A DNA stretch of 64,000 nt from Zygaena filipendulae (lineage: Eukaryota; Arthropoda; Insecta; Lepidoptera; Zygaenidae). Made by a program: the position numbers and the translations under genes. The stretch lies in the NCBI GenBank assembly GCA_907165275.2, contig OU015669.1:1510501-1574500 (forward strand), read 5' to 3'. The notes below the pieces were generated by a model that was not told the origin of the DNA, did no database searches, and saw nothing but the letters and a program-made list of their open reading frames with translations. Each line of letters opens with the position of its first letter. Position 1 is the first letter of the stretch. Shown here piece after piece: positions 12,061 to 24,017 of this stretch.

Positions 12061-12611
12061 AAGCTCCGATTCAGATGAAAATATCATACAATATAGTTTT
12101 TAGTTTCAAGCTTCTTACATAGGGGCACTGCTGAAGAGGTTTTATTTACTTTATTCTTTGGCATTCCTTTGAAAATGCAAGACGACAACTAAACGTTCGA
12201 AGTTCGAACGTCGCTCCCGCCCGTCTGCCATCACGCTTCGTTACACGCGCGCCGTGTAACGAACCAAGTCCACATTGTCTGTGGCACGTCTATTTAATTA
12301 TGTAACACGGAACGTTGGGAATTGATCGGAAAATGTGTACCGGCGCTTGGATATCGACTAAACGGATGCAGGTGGTTGGCATTTAGACGGTTTCACTCGT
12401 ATTTTATTTAAATGCGGCGAATGAGCGTGGAAACGTACGAGGTCAGCCTCATGAGGACGTGATCGGTTGAGGATGTCCTCTAAATAGTGTGCAATGTGTT
12501 TCGGGGATGAGGGAAAAGAGACCACAGCTTTTGAAGACTTTGAAACCTAATACACATACGTATTTATTATATTTATGAATGTTATATAAATATATATACT
12601 TACTTTATTTC

Positions 12612-12785
12612 ATTTTTTGTCCCTCGCAGTTTCACCCACATTAATTTCGGGGTTTTCGCGGGAATCCCGGGATAAAAACTAGCCTTTATCCCGTACCCTT
12701 GAAAATTATGCAAATTTTTATGATGATCGGTTAAGTAGTAAAGGCGAGAAAGCATAACAAACAAACTCACCTTTCCATGAAAGGA
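12612..12785 (-). repeat. Lep1-like repeat
   Basis: Reversed unit with 'cgcagtttcacccacattaa' at the left and the 'gcgagaaagcataacaaaca' head region at the right. Confidence 0.6.
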
Positions 12786-12865
12786 TTCGATAAGGATGAT
12801 TTTTGAGATGAGATCTTTACCAAAACTGCCTACGTTTCTTTCAACTATAAAAGTTACGTTTCGTT

Positions 12866-13192
12866 ACCATAATTAATCCTTACTAATATTATAAATGCGA
12901 AAGTGAGTTTGTTTGTTCGTTTGTTTGTTACGCTTTCACGCCTCAACGGTTCAACGGATCATCATGAAATTTTGCATACACGTTTTCAGGGATACAGAGA
13001 AGGACATAGGGCACTTTTTATCCCACGGAAACTCTGAAGTTAACACGAGTGAAACTGTAGTAAATTTTGCGTACAGCTCGTGGTGAAGGGTAGGTAGAGA
13101 AAAAAAAAATATAGAGTAGTAGGTACTTTTAACTCGGAATACCCGCATGGTCTCCGAAATTACCGCGGGTGAAACCGCGGGGAACAGCTAGT
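12866..13192 (+). repeat. Lep1-like repeat with internal duplication
   Basis: Forward unit from 'actaatattataaatgcgaa' to 'ggggaacagctagta'. A first tail ('cacgagtgaaactgtagt') near 13045 is followed by about 90 bp and then a second tail near 13160. It could be two nested copies. Confidence 0.6.
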
Positions 13193-13598
13193 AATTAATA
13201 AAGTATATAATAACATAACTATATAACTTTAACATATATAATTTTATACTCTTTCTTCTAACACCCCTTTACCCGCATTCTGAGTTTAATCTTGCTTCCT
13301 AGATGGCAAACAACCATCCTAAATCTACGTACACACAACATTTATAACCGTGCTAATATCACATACGTTTGATGTGTATGTAGGTACTTAGCGCAAGATT
13401 TCGGTGGATTAAGGTGTACCTTTCCATCTTGCCTTGAACGCTGTCAGTTAAAGCCTTTACACACTGTCAAGATTATACGTTAACGAGCGAAGCTTGTAGA
13501 ATGTGCTTGCAGTGTTGCCTGTCGCCTGCAGTTTCGCCTGGCATACGGGAAATGATCACACGTAATCTCAGATTCGCTGAGAGGATGTGAAAAAATAA

Positions 13599-13687
13599 CT
13601 AAGTACTATATTATTTTTCTATAATATATAGTACAATTGACTGAAATATAGTACGATACTATATAATATAGTACGGGTGGCAACCCT
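13599..13687. repeat. Fragment of the AGGGTTGCCACC MITE (family L)
   Basis: 'aagtactatattatttttct' through 'gggtggcaaccct' matches the right-hand part of the element at 48339-48996. It lies only about 70 bp upstream of the first visible receptor exon. Confidence 0.65.
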
Positions 13688-13754
13688 GGCTATGACATAA
13701 AAAAACTCACTTTGGCATGTAAGGATATACATGATGATTGGTGATTGTCAACAG

Positions 13755-13963
13755 TTTCGACGTGCGCGGCAGGAGTTTCAACAAAGCGCTCCACTGGTCG
13801 GACCCGCTCGCGTTCGGGCGGCGCGCGTACTTCGTGACCATGTCGCGGCCGGCGTCGCTCACCGTGGACTCGGTGCAGCTGGACGACGAGGGCATCTACC
13901 GGTGCCGGGTCGACTTCAAGAACTCGCCGACGAGGAACTTCCAGATACGGCTCGTCGTTGTCG
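13755..13963 (+). CDS. Side-family receptor exon: C-terminal half of Ig1
   Basis: First visible exon. It starts after acceptor 'gtcaacag' with the last base of a codon and ends at donor gtaatt (13964) with one base left over (phase 1). The reading FDVRGRSFNKALHWSD, then RRAYFV, then LDDEGIYRCRVDFKN is the second sheet of a V-type Ig domain. It includes the tyrosine-corner cysteine (YRC) and the NSPTRN block characteristic of Side proteins. The partner cysteine and signal peptide belong to upstream exons that are absent here. GC content is far above the flanks, as in the other exons. Opposite-strand frames over it are shadows. Confidence 0.9.
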
Positions 13964-14408
13964 GTAATTAAGTCGTTAGGAATTTTAATATCTAATTGAA
14001 CCAATTTGTATACATATACATGGTGGAAGGGTAAACGAAGGACGTGTTGAAAGAGCCAGTAGAATATTCGAATAATAAACAATAAATTAATTTTTCGTGT
14101 TAAAAATTACGAAAATTGAGCGCGCAAGTAACCGAATGAAATCAATTTTATTATACAGGGTTTGGACTCCGAAACTACTGAACGGATTTTGATAAAATTT
14201 TGTAACCATTCATAAAATGGTCCAACTTAAAAGATAGGATAGTTTTTATCCCGGAATTTCCGCGGGAACTCCGGAATTAATGTGGGGAACAGCTACTGTC
14301 AGGGGTACAAAGAACTTTTTCCCCGCAATTCCCGCGGGAACTCCGAAATTACCGCGGATGAAATCGCGGGGGACAGCTAGTATACCTGTATATGTATCAT
14401 GTTACCAG
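13964..14408 (+). other. Intron 1 of the visible model, with Lep1-like repeats
   Basis: Phase-1 intron. From about 14140 to 14385 it holds two forward Lep1-like pieces, with tails 'ccgcgggaactccggaatta' and 'gaaatcgcgggggacagcta'. The second ends about 20 bp before the acceptor of the next exon. Confidence 0.6.
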
Positions 14409-14519
14409 TGCCTCCACATCAGCTTCTGCTATACGACGAGGCAGGCCGAGACGTTGCCGGCGTGGTCGGCCCTTTGGAAGAAGGGGGCAACTTCACACTG
14501 CTCTGCGAACTTAGAGGGG
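14409..14519 (+). CDS. Side-family receptor exon: first half of Ig2
   Basis: Acceptor 'gttaccag', donor gtaaga, phase 1 at both ends. The one-base leftover of the previous exon plus TG gives Val. The reading is VPPHQLLLYDEAGRD, then VGPLEEGGNFTLLCELRGG. It has the first Ig2 cysteine (TLLC) and the VGP-EEG-LxC-xxGG order typical of Side proteins. The domain is completed by the exon at 20257. Confidence 0.9.
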
Positions 14520-15404
14520 GTAAGACGTTGTTCACTTTTCGTCCAGTCATTATATTGGAAAAAAGGCACATAAAGGCAAGGCGATCGAGAAAACTGATTT
14601 TTGGATATATGATGTAGGAGGGGTCTTAAAAAAGTTTTACCATAAATAGGTAGTCGACCGAGTTTCTTTAAGTTTTGGATAATATTTACTAGCTGTTTTA
14701 TGCGGTTTCACCCGCGTCAATTTCGCAGTTCCCACGAGAATTTCGGGATAAAAATTACCCTATGTTCTTTTCAGTACCCTGACAACGTATGCAATATTTT
14801 ACGATTATCGATTAAGTAGTTAAAGCGTGAAAGTGTAACAAAAATAACAAACACAGGTCTAAAATATTTCTTGAAATTGGGTTGTCTTTGGGTATTTTCA
14901 TACCGATTCATAGTGTTCTCGAGGGAATCCTGAAATAAGTGCAGGGCGAACTGTAAGTCTAAATATTGAGATTAAAATTATGTAGAAAATAACCCATACA
15001 CACAAATTTTTCCTCACCGGTCTATTGAGAAACTGGCAAGCCTGAAAGAGGCTTTACAGGCTCGGGTTTTTCCCAAAGGCAATTTCGAGAATTAACGTTG
15101 TAATTATCTCATCACGCACAAAAAACGATTGAACAAAGCCGAAAAGATATCGCGCACTCCGCTCCACGAAATGAAATATGTCTGGAGAGAGAACTGTAAT
15201 CATCTAACAAACTCAGCGATAATAGGCAGAGTATATTAAGGGACAGCCATGAAAGAATTGCTTTCAGCACGTACCTGCCTGCCTGCGAAAAGTAACCTAA
15301 TCTATTTCACATAACACACTATTACTCACGGATATCAACGAAAATATTAGAACACGCCGCGCTGCTAGGGTTGTCACGTGTTAATCTTATCTTATATCTT
15401 CTTA

Positions 15405-15850
15405 TCTTAATATATATAAATCACGTATCACGTTGTTTGTCCGCGATGAACTCCGAAACTACTGAACGGATTTTGATAAAATTTTGTAACCATTTATAAT
15501 ATGGTTCAACTTAAAAAAAGATAGTATAGTTTTTATCCCGGAATTCCTGCGGGGAACAGCTAATCACCGTGAACTACTGTCGGGGTACAAAGAAGGACAT
15601 AGAATACTTTTTTCCCGCAACCTCCGCGGGAACTCCGAAATTACCGCGGATGAAATCGCGGGGGACAGCTAGTAATCTTAATATATATAAATCATTTGTT
15701 TGTCCGCGATGGACTCCTAAACAACAGAACGGATTTTGATAAAATTTTGTAAACATTTATAATATGGTCCTACTTAAAAGATAGGATAGTTTTTATCCCG
15801 GAATTTCCGCGGGAACTCCGGCACTAATGCGGGGAACTACTGTCGGAGTA
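15405..15850 (+). repeat. Two tandem Lep1-like repeats
   Basis: Both open with 'atatatataaatca' and 'ttgtttgtccgcgatg'. The first ends 'gaaatcgcgggggacagcta' near 15670. This 'tccgcgatg...ggggacagct' subfamily also accounts for 14160-14385 and 33730-33892. Confidence 0.6.
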
Positions 15851-16309
15851 CAATAATTTCATCAGTCACGTTTCGGCTGCCCTACGGTAAAACAACGTAA
15901 TTGCAACGGAATAAATTTTAGAAGAGGGGCAAAAAAACCGGGAATCGCTTTATTGAAAACACATCTTTCATAGTTTAACGATTTTCTTAATTTTAATTTC
16001 TCTAAAACTAAAGCCTTTTTGATGGTTGTATGTAGGAACGTCCGTTATGCATGAAAAGTGCCAAAAATACAACAAACTCATTTTGAAAAAAATAAAAAAA
16101 ATTAGTTGCTTTGTTTTTTCGTAGGGCAGCCGAATTCACGAAATGTGGTGTTTGGTTTGAAATTAAAATTTATGGCGCTATATAAAATACAAAATATTTC
16201 TTAGAGTCTTGACGAAGGAATAAAAAACCAGTGTAAACACTGCAAACCTTATAAAGCACGTGTACAAAATAATCCAAACTGGCGTATGCGAAGCCGCATG
16301 CAACAGCTA

Positions 16310-16560
16310 GTTATCTATATATATAAAATGCTTTGTCCTGAATGACTGATGGATCAACGCACAGCCTAAACCGCTGATCGTAAAGATCTGAAACTTAGAG
16401 GGTGATGGGCGATGACGTAGGCAATTAGCGCATCCGATAAGGGAGAATTTTTGAAAATTAAACCACTAATGCGAAAAGGGGTTGCAAAGTTTGTATGGAA
16501 CAATTCCGCGGAAACTTCGAAATATTCGCGGGTGAAACCGCGCGGGACAGCTGGTCTTAC
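16310..16560 (+). repeat. Lep1-like repeat, diverged subfamily
   Basis: Opens with 'tatatatataaaatgctttg', then 'tgatggatcaacgcacagcc'. It ends 'gtgaaaccgcgcgggacagc'. Confidence 0.5.
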
Positions 16561-17245
16561 CTATAATATTGATACGACGACAGCTAGCAGCCCTACACGC
16601 AGCGCGTACTGGCAAAGTTTATGGCATCATTCACGCCGACAGCCCTACAAAGAGAATAGTGTAGCGCGAAATAAGTGAAAATCGAAAAACATGGCCGCCC
16701 ACACGTGGTGTATGAATGTTACAATAAATGATGTTTCCTGAACAAACATTGCTCGGATATTATTCTTAGTGGTTATCAAACAATGCCTTTTTTGTTTTTG
16801 GCGTTTATTTATAACGAAAACTAATGTAGTATTTGTACAAGGGTCGAAAAGCTCATTAAACTCTGGCAACCCGTGATTATATTCTCTTTTTTTACATAGC
16901 TTCCATGGCCATGTAATAAATAAAAAAATAAAAAAAAACATTGAAGAAGAAAAAAATCATTGGGGTAATAATAAAAAAAATAAAAAAAAAACTTTACTAT
17001 ATTGCTTACTAGAACGTCGCAAACAAAGAAAATCACATGGTGCAACCGACATCGAATTTAAAATTTTAAAATTTAGTAAATTGAAGAAAATTAGTTTGGC
17101 CGAGATCCTGTATGAACTAAGAAAACTTCAGTAGAGACGACAGTAGATATACAGAGTAGAGACACGCTATACGTATTCAAATATTTCTAAACTCCCAAAA
17201 TCCCAATAACTTCTGCACTGCAATATAGTGTTCAAATTATTCTTA

Positions 17246-17482
17246 CGGCCGCACTCAGAATCAACTTTAATGATTACTTAGTTGAGTATAGATTTTTAAA
17301 ACAAAATTGCCGCAATCAGAGACGTTCAGTAAATTAATGTTAATTGGCATTTAATCAGATGTAACTTAATTAGTTAAATGCCAATTCACATTAATTTATT
17401 AAACTTGTCTGATTGCGGCAGTTTTGTTTTAAAAATCTATACTTAACTAAGTAATCATTAAATTCGACTCTGAGTGCGGCGG
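17246..17482. mobile_element. Palindromic MITE family B copy 1, TTA duplication
   Basis: This defines family B. Nearly the whole element is a palindrome: CGCACTCAGAGTCGAC...GTCGACTCTGAGTGCG outside, then acttagttaagtatagattt, aaaactgccgcaatcag, and 'taattggcatttaa' meeting near a short centre (gatgtaactt). Unit length is about 237-249 bp. Flanking duplications are 3 bp, TTA or TAA, in copies 1, 2, 4, 5 and 6 (here TTA at 17243-17245 and 17483-17485). A 3-bp TWA duplication is the habit of PIF/Harbinger elements, so it is probably a Harbinger-type MITE. It has no coding capacity. Confidence 0.8.
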
Positions 17483-19739
17483 TTAGTATCGTATATGTGT
17501 CTATTTAATCTAAACATTTGTCAAATATATCTCACCAAACAATTACAATCACTTTATCAACTAAAGTTTGACAATGTTGACGGCTTGAGTTTGCTACGAA
17601 ATATTTGATTACAGTTATGGGTACTGTTATAATTGGAATTCTGGGTGCTCATACCAATCAGCACCTTTGCACTGTGAGAACACGTGAATTGCTGTGCTAC
17701 TTTAGTTATGTTCAGAATCGTCTCCTTTGATAACGTTTTGAACCACAGTGCACCTAGCCCTCTTAGCCAAATTGACAATCTATGATCGTTAATACATAAA
17801 AGGAACGTATCGTCATGTCAATTTGTCACGAAAAAAACGTATTCAATTTTAGTTTTCTATAGCGATAACGATTAAAAATTTTCAACTTGGCTTGGAAGGC
17901 AGGGCACTTAGATCAAGTGAGAGGAGCTACGAGCAACATTTAGTCCGAACTTAGGAAATTTATGTATATCAAGCAAGCACAGTCAAGTCACAACACAATT
18001 CTAATTTATTATACATATAGCATAGAGCTAAATTTTATGGTGCCCAACTCAAGGATTTATGCTTATTTGATATCATAATATATTCTTATAAAGTTAACTT
18101 TGAACAAAGTGGGGAATATGCAATATCTCACGCCGAAGAAAGGGGAAGCCGGATTAAATAAATAATACCCGGACGGTAAGGCTTTGGGGCAACTCTGAGC
18201 GGCGCCGGCGGGGCAAGGGTTGTAATATTAATTCATAAGTCATAACTGCAGGGTTAACTCGACCTTGGTTTTTTTAACCTTGCAACTTTAATAATTGTTT
18301 GATATTCTTGTACACCTACATTTCTAACTTACAGATCGAGGTTTTCAGTTGTGTCGAATGGAAAATGTTGCATTTTTTTGCTGTTTAAATTATATTTGAA
18401 CTTTTTTAAAAATATTTTCTAAAAGTAATTTAAGAATTTTCAGTTTGAGTTTCGCTGAGATTCTGCGGCGCAGTTTATATGCTTTAATTTTTTAATGCTC
18501 AAACCATAATGTAATTAGTCAAACTTGACATCCTTAGATTTGCATACTACTGTTAAAATCGGTACATATCGGTTATAGCGATAAATTAGTTATGGTTTTT
18601 TACTTTGACGGTTATTATTTATTTTATTAATTTATTTACTAAGGAAAACATACATAAAAATAAAAACATAAATTCGTAAAATATACTTATTAATTTCCAC
18701 AACAGATTATTACAATATAAGTACATAATTATTATTACTCTCTGTCACCTAAAAGTTGCCTTGTAAAGATTACCTCTAGCAATAATAAGGCCGCGTTTTG
18801 CTCTGTCCTTTCTTCCTAATTTATCTGTTAATTTTTAGTGTTTCCTTCGGGGCAGTAAATTATATTTGAATTTGAATATTATTTAACAAAAATGTATAAA
18901 AAGTAAATATTTTAAATAAAGATATCTCCCGCTACAACTGCGACCGTCCTCAAACAATATCCTTGAAAAATTGGCTCACAAAGCGACATCCTTGCGAGGC
19001 AAACGAAAATATGTGAGTGCGAAGTGTACAATATACACATAATATAGAAAATATCGACAAAAAAGTGCCGTAAATCACAAAATACCATTAAATAAACACA
19101 TTAAATCGACGTCATTTCACTAATCCGCACGAATGGGTTCTACATGACTATGTGACGCATCATACCTTTGCTTCGGCAGGGAATTAGAATAGATCGATGC
19201 GTTGATCTATTCGAATTTCATAGATTAAGATTAATAATATAACCATTCAAGCTTTTGGAGAGATTAAAAGCTTGTTAACCTCGTTTTTCGTTTGTTCCTT
19301 ATTTGTGTAGAAGAAGAAGAAGAAGAAAATACATTTGGTGAAGAAAATACACAGAATAAAATGCATGTATTAAAATTAAATAAAATACATGTACAATAAC
19401 ACAGAAGAAAATACATGTAGCAAGTTTGGGTATAGGGGGTAATCTCTGGAACTGCTGAACCGATTCTAAAAATTCTTTCACTGGCACAGAATCCTCGAGT
19501 GACATTGGATGCTTTTATTCTGGAATGAAGAGTTTTCCCGCGAAAGTTCAAGTCCAACCGGGCTTCAGTGTCTAGTGTTTGATTGATTATTGTATATTAT
19601 GTTTTTTTTTAAATAAATAAATAAAAATAAGAGAAAAAAATCCGCTGTTCTAAATTTTACAAATCTCGCAAAATCAGTGCCTTATTTTACCACACTATCA
19701 ATATACCTATCTACTATAATTTTTTTTCGATAATTCCAC

Positions 19740-19959
19740 TTAAAATAGGCTATTTGACTATATCTTAGTTTTTAGTCCGTCATGTAGATTAATAACATTA
19801 TAAATATTGGACTGTGGATACTTACCTAATCAACAAATAACGGCGATAGGAGTACAAAGTCCTAAATTTTAATGCTATATCCTATCTAATCGTAAGTATT
19901 GTTTCATTATTTTGAAAAAGCAAAAAATGCGTGTCCAGGTAGTTATTTTTGTTATCTAA
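19740..19959 (+). mobile_element. MITE family A, internally deleted and truncated
   Basis: 'ataggctatttgactatatc', 'tagtccgtcatgtagatt' and 'gaaaaagcaaaaaatgcgtg' are family-A blocks, but both TGACGTCA sites are gone. The right end stops at 'gttatctaa', exactly where the palindromic MITE at 19960 begins. Confidence 0.6.
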
Positions 19960-20196
19960 CCGCCGCACTCAGAGTCGACTTTAACGATTACTTAGGTAAG
20001 TATAGATTTTTAAAACAAAACTGCCGCAATCAGACAAGTTTAATAAATTAATGTTAATTGGCCCTTAACTAATTAAGTTACATCTCATTACATGCCAACT
20101 AACATTAATTTACTGAACGTCTCTGATTGCGGCAGTTTTGTTTTAAAAATCTATACTTAACTAAGTAATCATTAAAGTCGACTCTGAGTGCGGCCG
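19960..20196. mobile_element. Palindromic MITE family B copy 2, TAA duplication
   Basis: Arms match copy 1. TAA flanks both ends (19957-19959 and 20197-20199). The target lies in the right arm of the truncated family-A element. Confidence 0.8.
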
Positions 20197-20256
20197 TAAG
20201 AGATGAACGAAATACCTACCTACATGCCTGTTTAAAAAAATCAATTTTTCCAACAG

Positions 20257-20463
20257 GCCGCCCTCAGCCGACGCTCACGTGGCTGATAAATAATAAGACG
20301 CTGGATGATCACACCATCCTGAAGAACGACGGCAAGGTCATCATCAGCAGGATCAGCTTGAGCGGGGCCGAGAGGAGCTGGCTCAACACCAGCATACGCT
20401 GTCAAGCCACCAACACTGCACTCTTGAGCTCACATGAAAGAATGGCCAGGGTTGAGATGCACC
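20257..20463 (+). CDS. Side-family receptor exon: second half of Ig2
   Basis: Acceptor 'ttccaacag', donor gttagt, phase 1 at both ends, 207 nt. The reading is RPQPTLTWLINNKTLDD, then DGKVIISRISL, then LNTSIRCQATNTALLSS. It carries the Ig2 tryptophan (TWLINN) and the second cysteine (IRCQATN). Splicing must remove the in-frame TAG that lies two bases into the intron, which supports this donor choice. The next exon restores Leu at the junction. Confidence 0.9.
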
Positions 20464-20984
20464 GTTAGTATAGCTATCGTTATATGTGGGCGTCCAAGCA
20501 AAAAGGTACCTACCAGCAGTGGGGTATTGAGTTAATTACCAGATTCGGTATCTAGAATAGTCAATTGATAGTAAGGATTGAAAAAATATTCAAAAACTAG
20601 CACAGTTTTTTTTTTATCAGACATTTGAAGTTGAAATTATGGAAAAATTTGATTTGAGAAAAAGCATTGTACAAGTTTGAGTGAAAAAAAAACACACTTC
20701 TTGTTGTTACATGGATTTTTATATATTAGATAATATATGAAATTGTAGAAAATCGAGCATTTATTAATAAAACCAATTAAAATCGCGAACGAATTTTTTT
20801 TACCCAACTTTACAAAACCTTTTATATCTCGGAAACTAAATGCCGACAACTGGTACCTTTTAACTTGGACGCCCACATATCTACTACATTCCCCGGGATT
20901 TCCCCGCGTTTATTCAGGAGTTCCCGCAGGATCCTATGTTCTTCTGTGTCCTTTGAAAATGTGTATGCAAAATAGGCTTTTTCC

Positions 20985-21170
20985 AGGGTATGAAAATCAA
21001 AATCCTATTTAGTCCGTCTTATAGATTAATAAAAAATATTGGACACGTATTTTTTAAATTTTTTCGTTATTAAAAAATAACGTAGATACGATCTCCGTTA
21101 CGTTAAAAAATGAAAAAATACGTGTCCAATATTTTTTATTAATCTACAAGACGGACTAAAAATTAAAATT
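20985..21170 (-). mobile_element. MITE family A, core deleted
   Basis: 'tccgtcttatagattaataa' and 'aatacgtgtccaatattttt' arms are present, but the TGACGTCA pair and the 'cgctttatc' block are missing. About 185 bp remain. Confidence 0.65.
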
Positions 21171-21774
21171 TGGTTCGGTTGAACCGTTAAGGCGTGAAAG
21201 TTTAACAAACATACAAATAAACAAACACATTTATAATGTATTTATAATCAGTATAGAAAACAGGCGTAACTGTGAAGAATCAAACAGCGCATCAATTTAA
21301 ATGAAAAAAGTAATTAATATTTTTTTTACTGCATTAAGTATATAGTAAGTACCAACTCTCAGTAGGTAATTAATTGCTCAGGCTCCATAAGAAAGTTGTA
21401 ACGGGCACTTCGGATTAATAATTTATTTAGTTCAAAAGTAATTTAGCCAGCTCAGTTGCTCTACGAAAAAGGTTTATTAAAGAACATTATTTTTACACTC
21501 ATTTCACTGAGAGTTATTAAATGTGGTTATTTATGATGCGAATTATTTACTAACTATCGAAACTCCATCTTGAACAAATTAAAACGTTAAATTACCCGTT
21601 ATAATGATCTTAGAGCGGTTTAAAACTGAAAGTTTTTAGAGTTGCGCTTCAAAGCTGAACGAGTTTAAAATTAATTTTTATGATGGCAACATTTCAGATC
21701 CACCAAAATACAGCTGAAATAAAAATCTCTCGAGGGGCACTAATAACAAAAAAATTACGAACTACTGATATTAG

Positions 21775-21975
21775 CATACCTATACTAATATTATAAAGAG
21801 GTAAAGTTTGTGAGTTTGTGAGGTTGTACGGGGTAATCTCTGGATCAACTGAACCGATTTTGAAAATTCTTTTACCAATAGAAAGCCACGTTATTTGTGA
21901 GTGTCATAGGCTATTGTAATCTGGAATTTCCGCGGGCACTTCGAAATTATCGCGGGTGAAACCGCAGGAAACTAG
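21775..21975 (+). repeat. Lep1-like repeat
   Basis: From 'actaatattataaagaggta' to 'gaaaccgcaggaaactagta'. It belongs to the 'gggtaatctctggatcaact' subfamily also seen at 50880 and 55135. Confidence 0.6.
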
Positions 21976-22113
21976 TAAGCTGTCAAAATTTTCATGCCTT
22001 CTTTTTCGGATTTTTTTCTATTTATTTATTCGTATACAAAACTCAATTCACATAGCGGTACATGCCAACGTGGTGTCAAGTCAACCTCCTTGTATGGCTT
22101 GAAACCGCTGTTA

Positions 22114-22441
22114 ATAGGCTAGTTTCCTAAATTTTCTTTTTTAGTCCGTTTTGTAGATTATTAAAAAATATAGGACACGTATTTTTTTTTTATGTAACCA
22201 AAAAATAACGGCGATATATCAAGTCGAAATTTCACATGACGTCACGCCTCGCTACAGTTTGTTCGCACGTTATAGCGAGCTGTGACATCACGAGTCCCCC
22301 ACCCTAAACTTTAATGCGCTTTATCTATGCATATTTCCATTATTTTAAAAAAGCAAAAAATACGTGTCTTTTATTTTTTTATTATCTAACTGACGGACTA
22401 AATAGAATTTTGATTTTTTTACCCAGGAAACTAGCCTATTG
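22114..22441 (+). mobile_element. MITE family A, variant with extended ends
   Basis: The outer ends differ from copy 1 but are inverted to each other: AATAGGCTAGTTTCCT and AGGAAACTAGCCTATT. The core has tgacgtcac followed by gtgacatcac, one of the two palindromes being mutated. Confidence 0.75.
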
Positions 22442-22527
22442 TGCTACAGACTAGAAATTCTTTCTCAGAACTCTTGGCGCACTTCGAAGGAATCAGCTTG
22501 ACAAATTTAATTACATTGTAATGCACT

Positions 22528-22740
22528 ATAGCTGTCCCCCGAGGTTTCACTCGCGGTAATCTCGGTGTTCCTGCGGGAATTCCAGGATAAAATATAGATA
22601 TAAACCTTCCTCATGAATCACTCTATCTATTAGTGAAAACCGCATGAAAATTCGTTGCGTAGTTTTAAAGATCTAAGCATACATAGAGACAGACAGACAG
22701 CGGGAAGCGACCTTGTTTTATACTGTGTGTGATAGTGATA
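22528..22740 (-). repeat. Lep1-like repeat
   Basis: Starts 'agctgtcccccgaggtttca' and includes 'aaccttcctcatgaatcact' and 'gaaaaccgcatgaaaattcg'. This is the same subfamily as 52820-53035. Confidence 0.6.
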
Positions 22741-22870
22741 CAAAAGCAACCGATACTGCAAAAATTAACCATCCAAAACTCATTGTCAACAATTTATTAT
22801 ATCTGGGGGCACGGTAGTGCCCCCGCCAAGACGAGCCACGCGAAGCGCACGGGCACTACCTACCTTTACT

Positions 22871-23184
22871 TTATCAGATCTTATGTAGAGCCAAGCTTCT
22901 AACTCTACACGCCCTAACTCTACAACGTCTAACTTCACAAACTCTACACCTTAGCCAAAATATGTGGCTTGGCCGTTTCGTTACTACAAAGAATTATTTA
23001 TTATATAACAGAAAAGTAATGAACTATGGAAAAAAATTTCACCTTAGGCCCGTGTGAATGTAGCGAAATGGCCAAGCCACATATTTTGACTTATCTGTGA
23101 CTAAGGTGTAGAGTTTGTGAAGTTAGACCTTGTAGAGTTAGGGCGTGTAGAGTTAGAAGCTTGGCTCTACATAAGATCTGATAA
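22871..23184. mobile_element. MITE with ~110-bp inverted arms (TTATCAGATCTTATGTAG)
   Basis: The left arm begins TTATCAGATCTTATGTAGAG and the right arm ends with its reverse complement. The arms contain short iterations of (c)taactctacac or acaaactctacacc and stay complementary to 'atgtggcttggcc' near the centre. Length is 314 bp with no reading frame. A single copy in the window, so the family is inferred from structure only. Confidence 0.65.
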
Positions 23185-23383
23185 CTTTTTGAAAGTACTG
23201 GTATATGGTCTCGTCTTGGCAACATTTTACATGAAAATGTTTTTGTTGGGATCAATATAACAATAAATGATGAGTTATTGTATCAGCGAAATTGCGAGAC
23301 ACGCTTGGTTTTGCATAATATGGCGAATTCAACTTGTCTATGGTGTATGTGTGGTTAAATTTAGAAACAATATTTGGTGACAG

Positions 23384-23529
23384 TTCGCCCTACGTCGGTG
23401 ACGATCACTAACAAGCCTGGTCAGATGTCAGCTGACAACGAGCTGACGCTGGTATGTGCCAGCCACGGCAGCAGACCCTCAGCACAAATCAGCTGGTTCA
23501 GGGAAAATAGAAAATACGTAAGAGGAAAG
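23384..23529 (+). CDS. Side-family receptor exon: first half of Ig3
   Basis: Acceptor 'ggtgacag', donor gtgaga, start phase 1, end phase 0. The reading is RPTSVTITNKPGQ, then ELTLVCASHGSRPSAQISWF, then RENRKYVRGK. The Ig3 cysteine (LVC) and tryptophan (ISWF) are both here. An earlier in-frame donor, gtaaga at 23518, would shorten the exon by four codons (VRGK). I prefer the later site, but both are possible. Confidence 0.88.
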
Positions 23530-24017
23530 GTGAGAAGGATAACCTATATGTATAGCTCCATATATCGTATTGAATGAGTAACATAAAACCACAGAACAGA
23601 AAATAACAGATAAAAGGGATTTCAACTGAGTTTAGTATGAAAGCAGATGAAAACTAGTGCCGCCGGGTGATTATCGCATACAAAACTATTCATCACGTAC
23701 TAAAACATTCATTAACGCAAAGAAATGTAACGCTTTATATGGTTATGTTTTTAACTTTTTACTTGGTCACTGTTTTCAAAATTCACAGTTTTTGGAATAT
23801 TGTGGTAAATATACTTGGGATGGCAGCTAAAGAAGTATTGGGCAAGTTAGAGTATTTGCTCCGCAGCTACATGTCCTCTCTAGTTAATTTATTTGCCTGT
23901 GCCTAAAACAAATTAAAAACTCGAAGTCCTGCAATATGGGACATATTTTGGATGGCATAATCTATGTAAATTTATAGTAGGTATCTTAACAAACTCCATG
24001 GTATATTAAGTGTTATA

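Larger units (their letters stand above)
14520..20256 (+). other. Intron 2, 5.7 kb, repeat-rich
   Basis: Holds Lep1-like units near 14690-14860 (reversed), 15405-15680, 15681-15850 and 16310-16560 (all forward). It also holds a complete palindromic MITE (17246-17482), a truncated family-A MITE (19740-19959) and a second palindromic MITE (19960-20196) that ends 60 bp before the acceptor. The remaining segments, for example 17500-19430, show no exon or RNA gene. Confidence 0.6.
20464..23383 (+). other. Intron 3, 2.9 kb
   Basis: Contains a deleted family-A MITE (20985-21170), a Lep1-like unit (21775-21975), a full family-A variant (22114-22441), a reversed Lep1-like unit (22528-22740) and a MITE with long inverted arms (22871-23184). 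No exon was seen between them. Confidence 0.6.

Noticed and set aside
13690..14082. 130-codon minus-strand frame opposite the first receptor exon
   Set aside because: Shadow of a GC-rich exon. The plus strand has Ig-domain motifs and matched splice sites; the minus reading has neither.
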